Assembly: GCA_050247075.1 (NCBI GenBank) | Contig: JBFWUW010000009.1 | Location: 62,001-126,000, forward strand | Length of the DNA: 64,000 bases | Direction: 5' to 3' | From: JBFWUW01 sp050247075 | GTDB lineage: Bacteria > Planctomycetota > Planctomycetia > Pirellulales > JBFWUW01 | Shown here: positions 9,672 to 18,677 of the stretch, piece after piece | How the letters are laid out: each line of letters starts with the position of its first letter | How positions within the stretch are numbered: position 1 is the first letter of the stretch | Position numbers and translations under genes: made by a program | Notes under the pieces: generated by a model | What the model saw: the letters and a program-made list of their open reading frames with translations, nothing else | Told to the model about the DNA's origin: nothing | The model's database searches: none

Positions 9672-10877
9672 ATGCTTCGCCGCGTATCTTGGGCACTGTT
9701 GGTCCTGTTGCTGCCCACCGCTTCCTTGCTGGCTCAAGAGAACCAAGAGAAACAGCCCCGCTTCACCGGGCCGTGGGATGTCAAACGTTTGCAGCAGACC
9801 GTTCCCCAGGCCGAATGGGGCGAAAAGGCGGGCCTGACGCAACAAGTCTATTACACGGCCGAACCGTTGGATGGCAAACCAACTCGCGTGTTTGCCTATT
9901 ACGCCCGGCCAGCGTCGGGCGAGGGGCCCTTTCCGGCCATGTTGTTGGTGCATGGCGGTGGCGGCAAGGCCTTTGCCGAGTGGGCCACGTTATGGGCCGA
10001 AAGGGGCTACGTGGCACTGGCGATGGATCTGGCCGGGCATGGACCCGACGGTCCGCGCCTGCCCGACGGCGGCCCCGAGCAATCGCACGAAGTCAAGTTT
10101 CGTCCCTTTGAAAATGATGCCGAAGCCCGCGAGGTCTGGACCTACCACGCCGTGGCCGATGTGCTGCTAGGGCACTCCTTGCTGGCTTCGCGTTCCGAGG
10201 TAGACCCGGCGCGGGTGGGCGTGACCGGCATTAGCTGGGGCGGCTATTTAACGTGCATCATCGCCGGCCTGGACGACCGTCTCAAAGCGGCCGTGCCGGT
10301 CTACGGCTGCGGCTTCCTGGACAAAAATAGCGCTTGGCTGCAAGAGTTCGCGCGGATGGCGCCCGAACTGCGCCAACGCTGGGTCAAGACTTTTGATCCC
10401 TCCAGTTATCTGCCGGGAGTCACCTGCCCAATCTTGTTCGTCAACGGCACCAACGACTTCGCCTACCCGTTGGACAGCTATCGCCAGTCGTACCAAAGCG
10501 TGCCGGGCCGGGTGGAACTGAGCGTGCAGGTCCGCCTTCCGCACGGGCACCCGCAAGGTTGGGCCCCCAAGGAGATCGGCATTTTTGTCGATAGCCTGCT
10601 GAAAGAGGGGCAGCCTCTGCCGCGGATCTCCCCCATCGGCCAAAAGAACGATCTGGCCGTTTGCAAGGTAGAATCGTCCACGCCAATTGCCCAAGCCCAG
10701 TTGCACTTCACCAACGACGGCGGCCCCTGGCAAAAGCGCGAGTGGCAAAGCATCGACGCCGCCATTCAAGACGGCCGCGTCAGCGCACAATTGCCCAACC
10801 CGCCGCCAAAGGTTTTCTACCTGTCTGTCACCGATGAGCGCGGCGCGACGGTCAGCACCGATCATCTTGGCGATTGA
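9672..10877 (+). CDS. Secreted alpha/beta hydrolase (prolyl-oligopeptidase/acetyl-esterase type)
   Basis: 401 aa from the ATG at 9672, which opens a clear signal peptide (MLRRVSWALLVLLLPTASLLA). The open frame extends further upstream but runs through the repeat region. The catalytic set is visible: oxyanion region VHGGGGKAF, nucleophile elbow TGISWGGYL, acid in NGTNDFAYP and His in LPHGHPQGW. The C-terminal 80 residues form a separate beta domain. Substrate cannot be read from sequence. It runs into the sulfatase gene 26 bases later, so the two may be co-transcribed and act on the same sulfated or acetylated polymer. Confidence 0.83.
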   Translation: MLRRVSWALLVLLLPTASLLAQENQEKQPRFTGPWDVKRLQQTVPQAEWGEKAGLTQQVYYTAEPLDGKPTRVFAYYARPASGEGPFPAMLLVHGGGGKAFAEWATLWAERGYVALAMDLAGHGPDGPRLPDGGPEQSHEVKFRPFENDAEAREVWTYHAVADVLLGHSLLASRSEVDPARVGVTGISWGGYLTCIIAGLDDRLKAAVPVYGCGFLDKNSAWLQEFARMAPELRQRWVKTFDPSSYLPGVTCPILFVNGTNDFAYPLDSYRQSYQSVPGRVELSVQVRLPHGHPQGWAPKEIGIFVDSLLKEGQPLPRISPIGQKNDLAVCKVESSTPIAQAQLHFTNDGGPWQKREWQSIDAAIQDGRVSAQLPNPPPKVFYLSVTDERGATVSTDHLGD

Positions 10878-10903
10878 ATGGCACAACGATAATCGGCTTT
10901 TCC

Positions 10904-12556
10904 ATGAACATTGCCCGGCGAGTTGTTCCGCGGATTCTCTCAACTCCGCGAAAGTTGGCGGCGGTCGCTTTCGTGTTGGTGAGCGGGTTGTCTTCGCTTG
11001 AACTGGCATACGCCGACGAACCGCGGGACCGCCCCAACGTGGTGATTATTTTGGCGGACGACTTGGGATTTTCTGACCTGGGTTGTTACGGCAGCGAGAT
11101 CAAGACACCGTCGCTGGATGCCTTGGCCTGCGATGGCTTGCGGTTTACGCAGTTCTACAATACGGCCCGCTGCTGGCCGACGCGGGCGGCGATACTCACC
11201 GGCTACTACGCGCAACAGGTCCGCCGAGATACCTTGCCCGGCCTGAAGGATGTTCCCAGCGGTTCGCGCGGCGTTCGGCCCGGCTGGGCCAAGCTGCTGC
11301 CGGAACGGCTGCAACGACAGGGATACCGTTCGTACCATTCCGGCAAATGGCACCTCGATGGCCAGCGCGTGGCGGCCGGATTCGACCGATCGTACAGCCT
11401 GGAGGACCACGACCGCCACTTCTCGCCCAAACATCACTTGGAGAACGACAAGCCGCTGCCCGCCATTGAGGCCAGCCTGGGCTACTACTCTTCGACGGCA
11501 ATCGCCGACCATGCCGTCGATTGCCTGCAAGAGCACGCCAACAAACACGCCCATCAGCCGTTTCTGCATTACGTGGCTTTCACGGCACCCCACTTTCCCT
11601 TGCATGCGCCCGCGGAGGACATCGCCCGTTGCCGCGATCGCTACGGAGTCGGTTGGCAAGAAATCCGCCGCATGCGTTTCCTGCGGCTGAAGTCGGACGG
11701 GCTGTTGACGTGCGGGCTTTCCGCGGTCGAGCCCGACGTTGGCCCGCCGTACCATTTCGCCGAAGCACTAGCGGCACTGGGGCCGGGCGAGGTCAACCGT
11801 CCGCTACCTTGGGATAGCCTGAGCGAAGAGCAACAGGCATTCCAAGCCGCCAAGATGGCCGTGCACGCGGCCATGGTTGAAAGGATGGACCATGAGATCG
11901 GCCGTATCGTGGCGCAGCTTCGCGCCATGCGGGCTTTGGACAATACATTACTGATGTTCCTTTCCGACAATGGGGCCAGTGCCGAGATCATGGTCCGCGG
12001 AGACGGGCATGACGCCGCGGCCGCGCCAGGGTCCGCCGCTACGTTCTTGTGCCTGGGACCGGGCTGGTCGAACGCCGCCAACACGCCCTTTCGCCGCCAC
12101 AAGACTTGGGTCCACGAAGGGGGCATCTCCACGCCGCTAATCGTCCATTGGCCGCGCGGGTGTAGCGCGTGCGGCGAACTCCGGCACAATCCGGGGCACG
12201 TCGTTGACATCGTCCCCACCATTCTGGATGCCATCGGCGCGGACGATGAGCCGGCTTCCGAGCTGGCCGGGCCCGCCTTCCCCGGCCAGAGCCTGCTGCC
12301 TGCTTTGGCCCGTGACGGCGATGTAGCCCACGAATATCTATGGTGGCTGCATGAAGGGCATCGCGCGGTGAGGGTGGGCGACCTGAAGCTAATCTCGGAC
12401 AGCCTGGATGGTCCCTGGGAACTGTACGACCTGGCGGCCGATCGGCAGGAGTCGCACAATCTGGCCGATCAAATGCCGGACAAAGCCGCCGAGTTGGCGC
12501 GCCTGTGGAGCGAAAAGCTGGATACATTTCGCGTTGATGCCACAGCCTCGCCGTAG
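10904..12556 (+). CDS. Secreted sulfatase (formylglycine-dependent, S1 type)
   Basis: 550 aa. The ATG at 10904 begins a signal peptide (MNIARRVVPRI then a hydrophobic core to AYA); a TTG at 10874 is less likely. The metal site starts in NVVIILADDLGFSDLG, and the modified residue lies in NTARCWPTRAAILTG, a C-x-P-T-R form of the sulfatase signature, so maturation would need a formylglycine-generating enzyme. SGKWHL and the FLSDNGAS metal-ligand block follow. The C-terminal ELYDLAADRQESHNLA motif is typical of the family. It probably removes sulfate from a polysaccharide outside the cytoplasm. Pairing with the upstream hydrolase supports a polymer-degrading role. Confidence 0.92.
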   Translation: MNIARRVVPRILSTPRKLAAVAFVLVSGLSSLELAYADEPRDRPNVVIILADDLGFSDLGCYGSEIKTPSLDALACDGLRFTQFYNTARCWPTRAAILTGYYAQQVRRDTLPGLKDVPSGSRGVRPGWAKLLPERLQRQGYRSYHSGKWHLDGQRVAAGFDRSYSLEDHDRHFSPKHHLENDKPLPAIEASLGYYSSTAIADHAVDCLQEHANKHAHQPFLHYVAFTAPHFPLHAPAEDIARCRDRYGVGWQEIRRMRFLRLKSDGLLTCGLSAVEPDVGPPYHFAEALAALGPGEVNRPLPWDSLSEEQQAFQAAKMAVHAAMVERMDHEIGRIVAQLRAMRALDNTLLMFLSDNGASAEIMVRGDGHDAAAAPGSAATFLCLGPGWSNAANTPFRRHKTWVHEGGISTPLIVHWPRGCSACGELRHNPGHVVDIVPTILDAIGADDEPASELAGPAFPGQSLLPALARDGDVAHEYLWWLHEGHRAVRVGDLKLISDSLDGPWELYDLAADRQESHNLADQMPDKAAELARLWSEKLDTFRVDATASP

Positions 12557-12589
12557 GCCGCATTCGCACTTTCACCCAGGCCTGGCACG

Positions 12590-13558
12590 TTGAAAATCCT
12601 CGTCTACGAGTTCATTACGGGCGGGGGTTGGTACTCCGTGGACGATAATGCCCCGCCTCCTTCGCTGGCCAGGGAAGGCGAGGCGATGTTGCGGGCGGTC
12701 GCCGCCGATCTGGCGGCCCTGGCCGGCGTGCAAGTGGCCGCCTTGCGAGATCGCCGCCGGGCTGACCTGTTGCTGCCTGGCTGCCAGATCGTCGATGTCG
12801 GCTCGGCCCGCGAAGAGGCTGAATTGTTGTCGGCGGCCGCGGCCACCGCCGATGAGACCGTGGTCATCGCGCCGGAGTTCGACTCTCTGTTGCTCAACCG
12901 CTGCCGGCAAGTGCTGCAAGCGGGCGGCAAGTTGCTGGGCCCTGGCTTGGAACTGGTGGCCTTGGCCAGCGATAAGCAAGCCACCGCGGAGCACCTGGCC
13001 GCCGCCGGCGTGCCGGTTCCACATGGTATTGCCGTCGCGGCCCACCAGCCCTTACCCGACGATTTTGCCTACCCGGCGGTGTGGAAGCCGCGCGACGGTG
13101 CCGGCTCTCAAGGAGTGCGCAAAGTCGATCGGCGACCGTCGTTCTCACCGCGGCCCTTCGTACCGCCGCAACCAGGCCGCTTGGAGCGGTTCTGTCCCGG
13201 AGTCGCGGCGAGTGTTTCTTTCTTGTGCGGGCCAACGCAACAATTCTCTCTGCCGCCTTGCCTGCAGCATCTCAGCGATGACGGTTCCTTTGCCTACCTG
13301 GGCGGTTCTCTGCTTCAATCACCCGGCCTGGCTGCGCGGGCCACCCTGCTAGCAAAGCAAGCGGCAGCCAGGCTGCCGGCACCACGAGGCTACCTGGGGA
13401 TCGACCTGGTCCTCGGTCCAGACCCCAACGGCAGCCAAGACGTCGTCATTGAAATCAACCCCCGCCTGACCACCTCCTACATCTACCTGCGAGAAGCGAT
13501 CGCCAACAACCTGGCCGGCGCGATGCTGGAGATAGCGCGAAGGGGAAGAGAGGCATGA
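12590..13558 (+). CDS. ATP-grasp ligase, MfnD-like (tyramine-glutamate ligase family candidate)
   Basis: 322 aa starting from TTG at 12590, giving MKILVYEFITGGGWYS, the expected beta-strand start of the family. The ATP-grasp core shows a Lys in AVWKPRDGAGSQG and the metal-binding EINPRLTTSYIYLREA near the C-terminus. This combination resembles the MfnD group of methanofuran biosynthesis. Planctomycetes are known to carry methanofuran/tetrahydromethanopterin-linked C1 genes, so such a role is plausible, but no other C1 gene is nearby and the substrate is inferred only from resemblance. The gene lies 33 bases after the sulfatase. Its stop codon is the first triplet of a heptad repeat array. Confidence 0.75.
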   Translation: MKILVYEFITGGGWYSVDDNAPPPSLAREGEAMLRAVAADLAALAGVQVAALRDRRRADLLLPGCQIVDVGSAREEAELLSAAAATADETVVIAPEFDSLLLNRCRQVLQAGGKLLGPGLELVALASDKQATAEHLAAAGVPVPHGIAVAAHQPLPDDFAYPAVWKPRDGAGSQGVRKVDRRPSFSPRPFVPPQPGRLERFCPGVAASVSFLCGPTQQFSLPPCLQHLSDDGSFAYLGGSLLQSPGLAARATLLAKQAAARLPAPRGYLGIDLVLGPDPNGSQDVVIEINPRLTTSYIYLREAIANNLAGAMLEIARRGREA

Positions 13559-13653
13559 GTCGTGAGTCGTGAGGTATGAGGTATGAGGTATGAAACCGAA
13601 CACCGAACACTGAAAACTGAATACTGAATACTGAATACTGATAACTCAAAACT
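13556..13653. repeat. Degenerate heptad tandem repeat, about 14 units
   Basis: Seven-base units drift gradually along the array: TGAGTCG twice, TGAGGTA three times, TGAAACC, GAACACC, GAACACT, GAAAACT, GAATACT three times, GATAACT and CAAAACT. The first unit overlaps the stop codon of the ATP-grasp gene. The reverse complement of the same family appears at 29371-29421. Confidence 0.85.
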
Positions 13654-13740
13654 TCCCCACTTCTTTTCCCCTTGCCTCACACCGCAAGAATCAGCTAGCA
13701 TCCTCATCGCAAGTTCATTCAATTCAGGAGCTCGTCAAGG

Positions 13741-15417
13741 ATGACGACACAAGCCGCGGTTGCCGGAAGCGTGTGGCCACTCTCCCAGCAGCCTATTGCC
13801 TGGCTGACCGAGCGGCGCTGGAACGCCTGGATGTGGGCTTTTGTCGGGCTGGGCGTGGCGTTGCGGTTGCTGCGCTTTCTGCTGCGGTTTCCGTTGTGGG
13901 GCGACGAGTGCTTTGTCGCGCTCAACTTCATGGACCGCGGCTACGCGGGCCTGGCCGAGCCGCTGGAGTTCAACCAGATCTGCCCGTTGTGGTTCATGTG
14001 GATTGAGATGACGGCGGTCAAAGCGCTGGGGTTCAACGAGTGGTCGCTGCGGCTGTTTCCCACCATTTATAGTGTGGTCTGCGTGTTTCTGTTTCGGCAT
14101 CTCGCCCGCGGGCTGCTCAATCCTTTGCCCGCGTTGTTGGCGGTGGCAATCTTTTGCGTTTCGTATTACCCCATACGGCACGGGGCCGAGCTCAAGCCGT
14201 ACTCGGCCGACCTGATGGTGGCGCTGGCCATGCTAGCCTTGGCGGCTAACTGGCTGCAAACGGGCCGCGGCCGCTTTGGCTGGTGGCTGGTGGCCTTTGT
14301 GCCGGTTGGCTTGGGTTTGTCTTACACCGCGCCGTTTGTGGCGGGCGGGGTCAGCGCCGCGGTCTTGCTGGCGCTGGCCACCAAACGCTTGCCGCGCGGG
14401 TGGCTGGCCTGGGCGGCCTTCAATGGGTTGGTGCTGGCGACGTTTCTGGCTTTTTATGTGGCTGTGGCCCGCGAGCAAAGCCTGGCCGCCAAGGCGGGCG
14501 GCATCCATGATTACTGGGCCAAGAGCTTTCCCCCGTTGTCGACTCCCTGGCGCGTGCCGCTGTGGCTGCTCGACATGCATACCGGGCGGATGTTCGCCTA
14601 TCCTGTCGGCGGCACGCGCGGCGCTAGCGCCTTCACCACCTTGCTCTGCCTGGCCGGGGCGGCCGTGCTGTGGAAGCGCCAAGAGAAGTGGATCAGTTGC
14701 TTGCTGCTGGGACCGGCCGCGCTGGGCCTGGCGGCCGCGTTTATCCATGCTTATCCCTATGGCGAAAGTGCCCGCATCACGCAATATCTGGCACCGGCCA
14801 TCTGCCTGCTGGCCGGCCTGGGGCTGGCCACGTTGTTGACGCTGCCAAAGTCCAAACTGCCGGTGGGCCGCAAGTTGGCTGCCGCCGTGGCGGTGCTGCT
14901 GGCGATTGGGGCCGGTTCGGCGGTGCGCGACCTGACCAAGCCCTACAAGACCGAGTTCGACGCGCTCAACCAGTGCTTCGCGCGGTGGATCTGGCACGAC
15001 CTGGCGTACGATGGCGAAGTTGCCTGCATCCAGGGAGACCTGGGCGTACCGCTCTTTCCTGGCGAAGCCTGGCGGGCTGGCGCGTTGGAGTACCGCTGCT
15101 ACCAACGAATCTTCTCGCCCCTCCATCGCCACGGGCCGCATCTGCCCGATTGGACCAAGATCACCGCCAACCACCCCCTATGGTGCGTAACCTACGCTCA
15201 CGAGGGGCACGAGCCCGACGCGGCGGCCTTGGCCGCATGGCTCGGCCAGATGAACGAGCAATACGATCTGGCGAGTACCATGCGGCTGCCGCTGGGCTCG
15301 GGCGGCGGCGACATCTTCGAGCAATGGTACGAAGTCTACCGCTTCGTCCCCAAGACTTCGTCCCGCGGCACGATCCAAGCTCAAACGCCAGCGGCCCAGC
15401 CGTTGCCCGTGCGGTAG
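13741..15417 (+). CDS. Polytopic membrane glycosyltransferase, GT39/ArnT-like
   Basis: 558 aa with about ten hydrophobic helices. AGGAG lies 11 bases before the ATG. The motif WGDECF after the first helix places the acidic DE pair of the GT-C/PMT_2 (ArnT-like) fold in the first extracytoplasmic loop. The second loop holds many charged residues and the C-terminal about 130 residues are soluble. Such enzymes move a sugar from a polyprenyl-phosphate donor to an acceptor across the membrane. The acceptor (protein, glycan or lipid) is not visible from context, as the gene appears monocistronic. A perfect hairpin follows its stop. Confidence 0.8.
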   Translation: MTTQAAVAGSVWPLSQQPIAWLTERRWNAWMWAFVGLGVALRLLRFLLRFPLWGDECFVALNFMDRGYAGLAEPLEFNQICPLWFMWIEMTAVKALGFNEWSLRLFPTIYSVVCVFLFRHLARGLLNPLPALLAVAIFCVSYYPIRHGAELKPYSADLMVALAMLALAANWLQTGRGRFGWWLVAFVPVGLGLSYTAPFVAGGVSAAVLLALATKRLPRGWLAWAAFNGLVLATFLAFYVAVAREQSLAAKAGGIHDYWAKSFPPLSTPWRVPLWLLDMHTGRMFAYPVGGTRGASAFTTLLCLAGAAVLWKRQEKWISCLLLGPAALGLAAAFIHAYPYGESARITQYLAPAICLLAGLGLATLLTLPKSKLPVGRKLAAAVAVLLAIGAGSAVRDLTKPYKTEFDALNQCFARWIWHDLAYDGEVACIQGDLGVPLFPGEAWRAGALEYRCYQRIFSPLHRHGPHLPDWTKITANHPLWCVTYAHEGHEPDAAALAAWLGQMNEQYDLASTMRLPLGSGGGDIFEQWYEVYRFVPKTSSRGTIQAQTPAAQPLPVR

Positions 15418-15430
15418 CGAGGGCGGTCCC

Positions 15431-15457
15431 CGCCAAAATTCTTTAAGAATTTTGGCG
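15431..15457. repeat. Perfect 12-bp palindrome after the glycosyltransferase
   Basis: CGCCAAAATTCT and AGAATTTTGGCG flank the loop TTA. The hairpin is strong but lacks an adjacent T-run, so it may be a mobile palindromic repeat or an RNA 3' end rather than a standard terminator. A half-match (CAAAATTCTTT) follows argZ near 30261. Confidence 0.6.
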
Positions 15458-15562
15458 AACCTATTTCGGGCGGGCCGCGTATTGACGGCGGCTACTCGCC
15501 GGATAAGATGAAAAACGGTCCGACCACCGACCTTAATCGTCCGCACCCGTGGACTAGATGCC

Positions 15563-16000
15563 GTGCGCAACGTCATTCGGTGGATCGTTCTCGCCCTCTT
15601 CGCGACTCCGTCCGTTCTCGGACAGGGGATGCATCTTTTTGTGGGGTGCGAGTCCGAGCATTGTTGCCAGGCGGTTCGGCAATCGCCATCTTGCTCCCAT
15701 GCTGACCACGCCGGCCACGACCACGGTCATTGCGCGTCCAGTGCCACGCACTCGCCTTGTCGGGCCCGCGTAAAACACTCGTCGGGCGGTAAATCGCCGT
15801 CGATGTGGGCTCCAGCCCACGACCCGCATACTTGTGCTATTTGCGGCTTCTTGGCCCACTGGCCGACGCGCGACGTGCCCGCGACTGATCTGGGTCAACC
15901 ACTCGATCGCCCTTTGGAGCGCCACCAAGAAGCCGCGGCGGTCCATCTCTTTCCCCTGGCACCGTATAGCGCCCGCGCGCCGCCTGGCCGCCTCTCTTAA
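15563..16000 (+). CDS. Small secreted His/Cys-rich protein, unknown
   Basis: 145 aa from a GTG at 15563. A signal-like start (MRNVIRWIVLALFATPSVLG) precedes a His/Cys-rich region with ESEHCCQ, CSHADHAGHDHGHC and HDPHTCAICG, suggesting metal binding outside the cytoplasm. The C-terminal 35 residues have no such residues. No known family was recognised. Short proteins of this kind often sit near metal-efflux genes, but none is here; the next gene encodes a DUF1559 protein. A GTGGGC palindrome lies inside the frame at 15805-15820, which could mean insertion of a repeat into the gene. The ribosome site is weak, so the call is moderate. Confidence 0.5.
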   Translation: MRNVIRWIVLALFATPSVLGQGMHLFVGCESEHCCQAVRQSPSCSHADHAGHDHGHCASSATHSPCRARVKHSSGGKSPSMWAPAHDPHTCAICGFLAHWPTRDVPATDLGQPLDRPLERHQEAAAVHLFPLAPYSARAPPGRLS

Positions 16001-16353
16001 TGCATCTTGCCAGAAGTTGGCCGCGTAAGCCGCTTAACACGGTGGTAATTCCGTCGTGGGGCTGCCTGGCCAACTCGTCGAGAGCTTCTTGCGGTACTTC
16101 CGCGCAGACGTAAATGCCACCGACTGGCTTGCGCTAGCTTCGATGCCGCGCAATGGCTAACGGTGCGCTCATTGGTGAACCCCCCCGTTTGCGCGCAGCG
16201 CATGAAGCCAGGCCCTTGGTCGGACCGCTGGTTTCTTGGCTGCCGCGGCGGGGCTTCCACCTCGATTGAACAGCAACCGCCCACAAGGTTTGTGGGCGAG
16301 TTGGCCGACAATTTCTCCTAACAAATCTCAATAGCCTATTTGGAGTAGAACTC
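16001..16353 (+). other. Leader region of the DUF1559 gene
   Basis: No gene seen. It contains a perfect nine-base-pair hairpin at 16278-16298 (CGCCCACAA/TTGTGGGCG) and a GGAG site nine to ten bases before the ATG at 16354. The hairpin may belong to the GTGGGC repeat family or shape the 5' end of the mRNA. Confidence 0.4.
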
Positions 16354-17391
16354 ATGCGTAAGCGTAAAGGTTTCACCCTGGTTGAACTTCTGGTGGTCAT
16401 GGTCATCATCGGACTATTAATCGGGCTGCTATTGCCAGCTATCCAATCGGCGCGGGAAGCCGCGCGGAATACGTCCTCGAAGAACAACCTTCGGCAAATC
16501 AGTTTGGCCATGGCCAACCATGAGGCCGCCCGCGGCTACTATGCCCCTAGCTGGCTGGGGGCAAGCCAAGCCAACGGCGACAACATCGATGGCTGGTCGG
16601 TCTTTGCACAGTTGCTCCCTTATCTGGAGCAATCGGTCATCAACTCGCAGATCAATTATGAAACCAGCCATGACCTGGCCGGAAACGTAACCGCCGCGGA
16701 CGGAGAAGTGGTCAAAGTGACCGCCCTGCGCGTGCCAACGTACATGTCTCCGAGCGAGCCTCGCGATGAGGCCGATTCGCATGGAGGAGTGCCCGAGTAT
16801 TACCCCGTCAACTACGCCGTGAACCTGGGAACCTGGTTTGTGTGGGATCCGGTGAGCGGCCGGGGCGGAAACGGCGCGGCATATCCCAATAGCCAGTTGC
16901 GGGCCAGCCAATTTACGGACGGACTGAGCAGCACGCTGGCCTTCGCCGAGGTCAAGGCCTGGCAAGCGCTGTATGAAAATGCCGCCGAAGCCAGCCCCGC
17001 GATTCCTCTCTCGGGTGCCGACGTTCAAGCCCTCGGCGGCGACTTCGACGAGGCACACGGCCACCTGGAATGGGCCAACGGATGCGCCCACCAAGCTGGC
17101 TTTACGACCGTGTTTCAGCCAAACGAAAAGGTCCTCGTTACGGAGAGCGGCGAGACCTACGATGCCGACTGGACGAACTGGGCGGAAGGTGAGGAATTAG
17201 CGGCGACGACCCCCAGCACCACCCCAACCTACGCTGCGATAACCGCCCGAAGTTACTTCTCCGGGATGGTCAACGTGGCCATGATGGACGGTTCGGTACG
17301 AGCCATCTCCGACGATATTAATCTGGGAGTTTGGCGGGCGATCTCTACCCGCGATGGAAAGGAGTTGCTCCCGGATAGCTTCAACAAGTAA
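16354..17391 (+). CDS. DUF1559 protein with type IV prepilin-like leader
   Basis: 345 aa. The start MRKRKGFTLVELLVVM is a textbook prepilin leader: short basic stretch, Gly before Phe, Thr-Leu-Val-Glu at +2 to +5, then a hydrophobic helix. Cleavage after Gly6 and N-methylation by a prepilin peptidase are expected. The DUF1559 signature follows (LLLPAIQSAREAARN and NNLRQISLAMANHE), and the C-terminal block NVAMMDGSVRAISDDI is the usual H-X9-DG-type end of this planctomycete family. Members exist in tens to hundreds of copies per genome. Their job is unproven; a pseudopilin-like surface or export role is assumed. Confidence 0.93.
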   Translation: MRKRKGFTLVELLVVMVIIGLLIGLLLPAIQSAREAARNTSSKNNLRQISLAMANHEAARGYYAPSWLGASQANGDNIDGWSVFAQLLPYLEQSVINSQINYETSHDLAGNVTAADGEVVKVTALRVPTYMSPSEPRDEADSHGGVPEYYPVNYAVNLGTWFVWDPVSGRGGNGAAYPNSQLRASQFTDGLSSTLAFAEVKAWQALYENAAEASPAIPLSGADVQALGGDFDEAHGHLEWANGCAHQAGFTTVFQPNEKVLVTESGETYDADWTNWAEGEELAATTPSTTPTYAAITARSYFSGMVNVAMMDGSVRAISDDINLGVWRAISTRDGKELLPDSFNK

Positions 17392-17552
17392 AGAACGGGA
17401 CGGGTGAAGCCTGTCTCGGGGCGTCGATGGCTTTCGCCGCGCGGTAGCGCGACGAACGGCACGATTCCTCGGGGCAGGCATCCCTTCCGGCAACGAATCA
17501 TCCCGTCATTCTAGACGGACCTTCGGGCTTTGGCACTGGCAGGAGCAATTCC

Positions 17553-18197
17553 ATGGATGCAGCTCAAACACGCGTGCTGTCCGCCAGGGATGCCGCAAGC
17601 ATTATTTACAATACGCCCGATCCTTCCGAGGACCAGGTGAACAAGGTCCGCGTTAAGTTGGTCCGCGGAGTCTTGCGCGCTAGCGGCAACGGCCGTTGGA
17701 CCACGACCCAACAGGCGGTCGCGGAATACCTGACGGGCCAGGCGGTTGGGCGTGCCGGCCCTTCGCGACGCGCGGCGGCCATCCGCCCTTCGGCCGATAA
17801 CAACGCGCTCTCCGGCCAATACCGGCGATTTCTCACCGACTACTTCCTGGCCTTGGCCCTGCGAAGGCGGATCGCCTATCGCTCGCATTCGTTTCATCGA
17901 GCGGCCCTCATTGGGCAGATACTCGTTGTGCTGGCGGGAATGATCTTGGTTTTCCAGAGTTACAGGGCCATCGTGCGCGTCACGACCACTCCCGAGCAGC
18001 GCGCCGTGCTGGCCTGGTTGGACGAGAATGTAGGACGATACCAGGCTGTCGAGTGGCTTCCCGCCGCACCGGCCGCGCAAGGAGCCTTGGTGCGCGTACG
18101 TTACAAATACTTCCAGAATCGCAAAGGCATCCACACACGCCGGGAATTCATCGTTCGCGACGGCAAAGTGATCGTCAGTGATGCGGACGACCAATAG
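17553..18197 (+). CDS. Single-pass membrane protein, unknown
   Basis: 214 aa; AGGAG lies seven bases before the ATG, so the start is well supported. The N-terminal 110 residues are soluble and charged (SARDAASIIY, VRVKLVRGVLR, WTTTQQAVAEYL), with a helix-turn-helix feel but no named family. One membrane helix spans about 113-133 (AALIGQILVVLAGMILVFQ). The C-terminal 80 residues form a small beta-rich domain ending in EFIVRDGKVIVSDADDQ. It follows the DUF1559 gene by 160 bases on the same strand, so shared transcription is possible. Function unknown. Confidence 0.65.
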   Translation: MDAAQTRVLSARDAASIIYNTPDPSEDQVNKVRVKLVRGVLRASGNGRWTTTQQAVAEYLTGQAVGRAGPSRRAAAIRPSADNNALSGQYRRFLTDYFLALALRRRIAYRSHSFHRAALIGQILVVLAGMILVFQSYRAIVRVTTTPEQRAVLAWLDENVGRYQAVEWLPAAPAAQGALVRVRYKYFQNRKGIHTRREFIVRDGKVIVSDADDQ

Positions 18198-18404
18198 CCG
18201 ACTGCGCGGGAGATCGGAACTGACCGCCAAAGGAAGGCTATTTCAAGATGGCGACGTCGTCGATTCCATTCCGCCAGTGGATCATGCCGGGGGCGCTGGT
18301 GAGCTAGTGAGAATAGTGGATTCCTTGATCCCGCGTCGGCAGAGGCGCTCCCTAGCGTTGCAGGCACCGCTCGCCAAGTACACCGTCTTCGCCTTTCCTA
18401 ACCG

Positions 18405-18677
18405 CTATCGCGCCGCGGAGCCGCGCCAACGGCTGATCCAGGTGGTCGGATCCCAGCGGGCACGGCTTGGTTCGGCCACTGGCTTTTGATAGTCGCGCGG
18501 ACGCGAACCCAGGGCTTGCGGACCCACGTCGGTCTCGGGATAGGGATCAAAACGCTGGGCCGCCGCCTGCTGCTCTTGCGAGCTGCGGGTGGTATAGAAC
18601 TGGGGTGTTTCCGTCGTGGCGCAGCCCCCCGCGGTGACAAAACCGATCAGACTGGCGATCAAAGCAAATCGACGCAT
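18405..18677 (-). CDS. Small lipoprotein, unknown
   Basis: 90 aa from the ATG at 18677, chosen because GAGGG lies eight bases upstream. MRRFALIASLIGFVTAGGC is a lipoprotein signal with lipobox TAGGC, so the mature protein would begin CATTETPQF and be lipid-anchored. The rest is hydrophilic, with Pro and Arg and a tail of Trp and Arg (WDPTTWISRWRG). No family recognised. Its 3' end faces the unknown membrane protein gene. Confidence 0.62.
   Translation of the reverse strand: MRRFALIASLIGFVTAGGCATTETPQFYTTRSSQEQQAAAQRFDPYPETDVGPQALGSRPRDYQKPVAEPSRARWDPTTWISRWRGSAAR

Noticed and set aside
18178..18489. 103-codon plus-strand frame after the membrane protein
   Set aside because: It overlaps the lipoprotein gene on the other strand and has no start signal or family.
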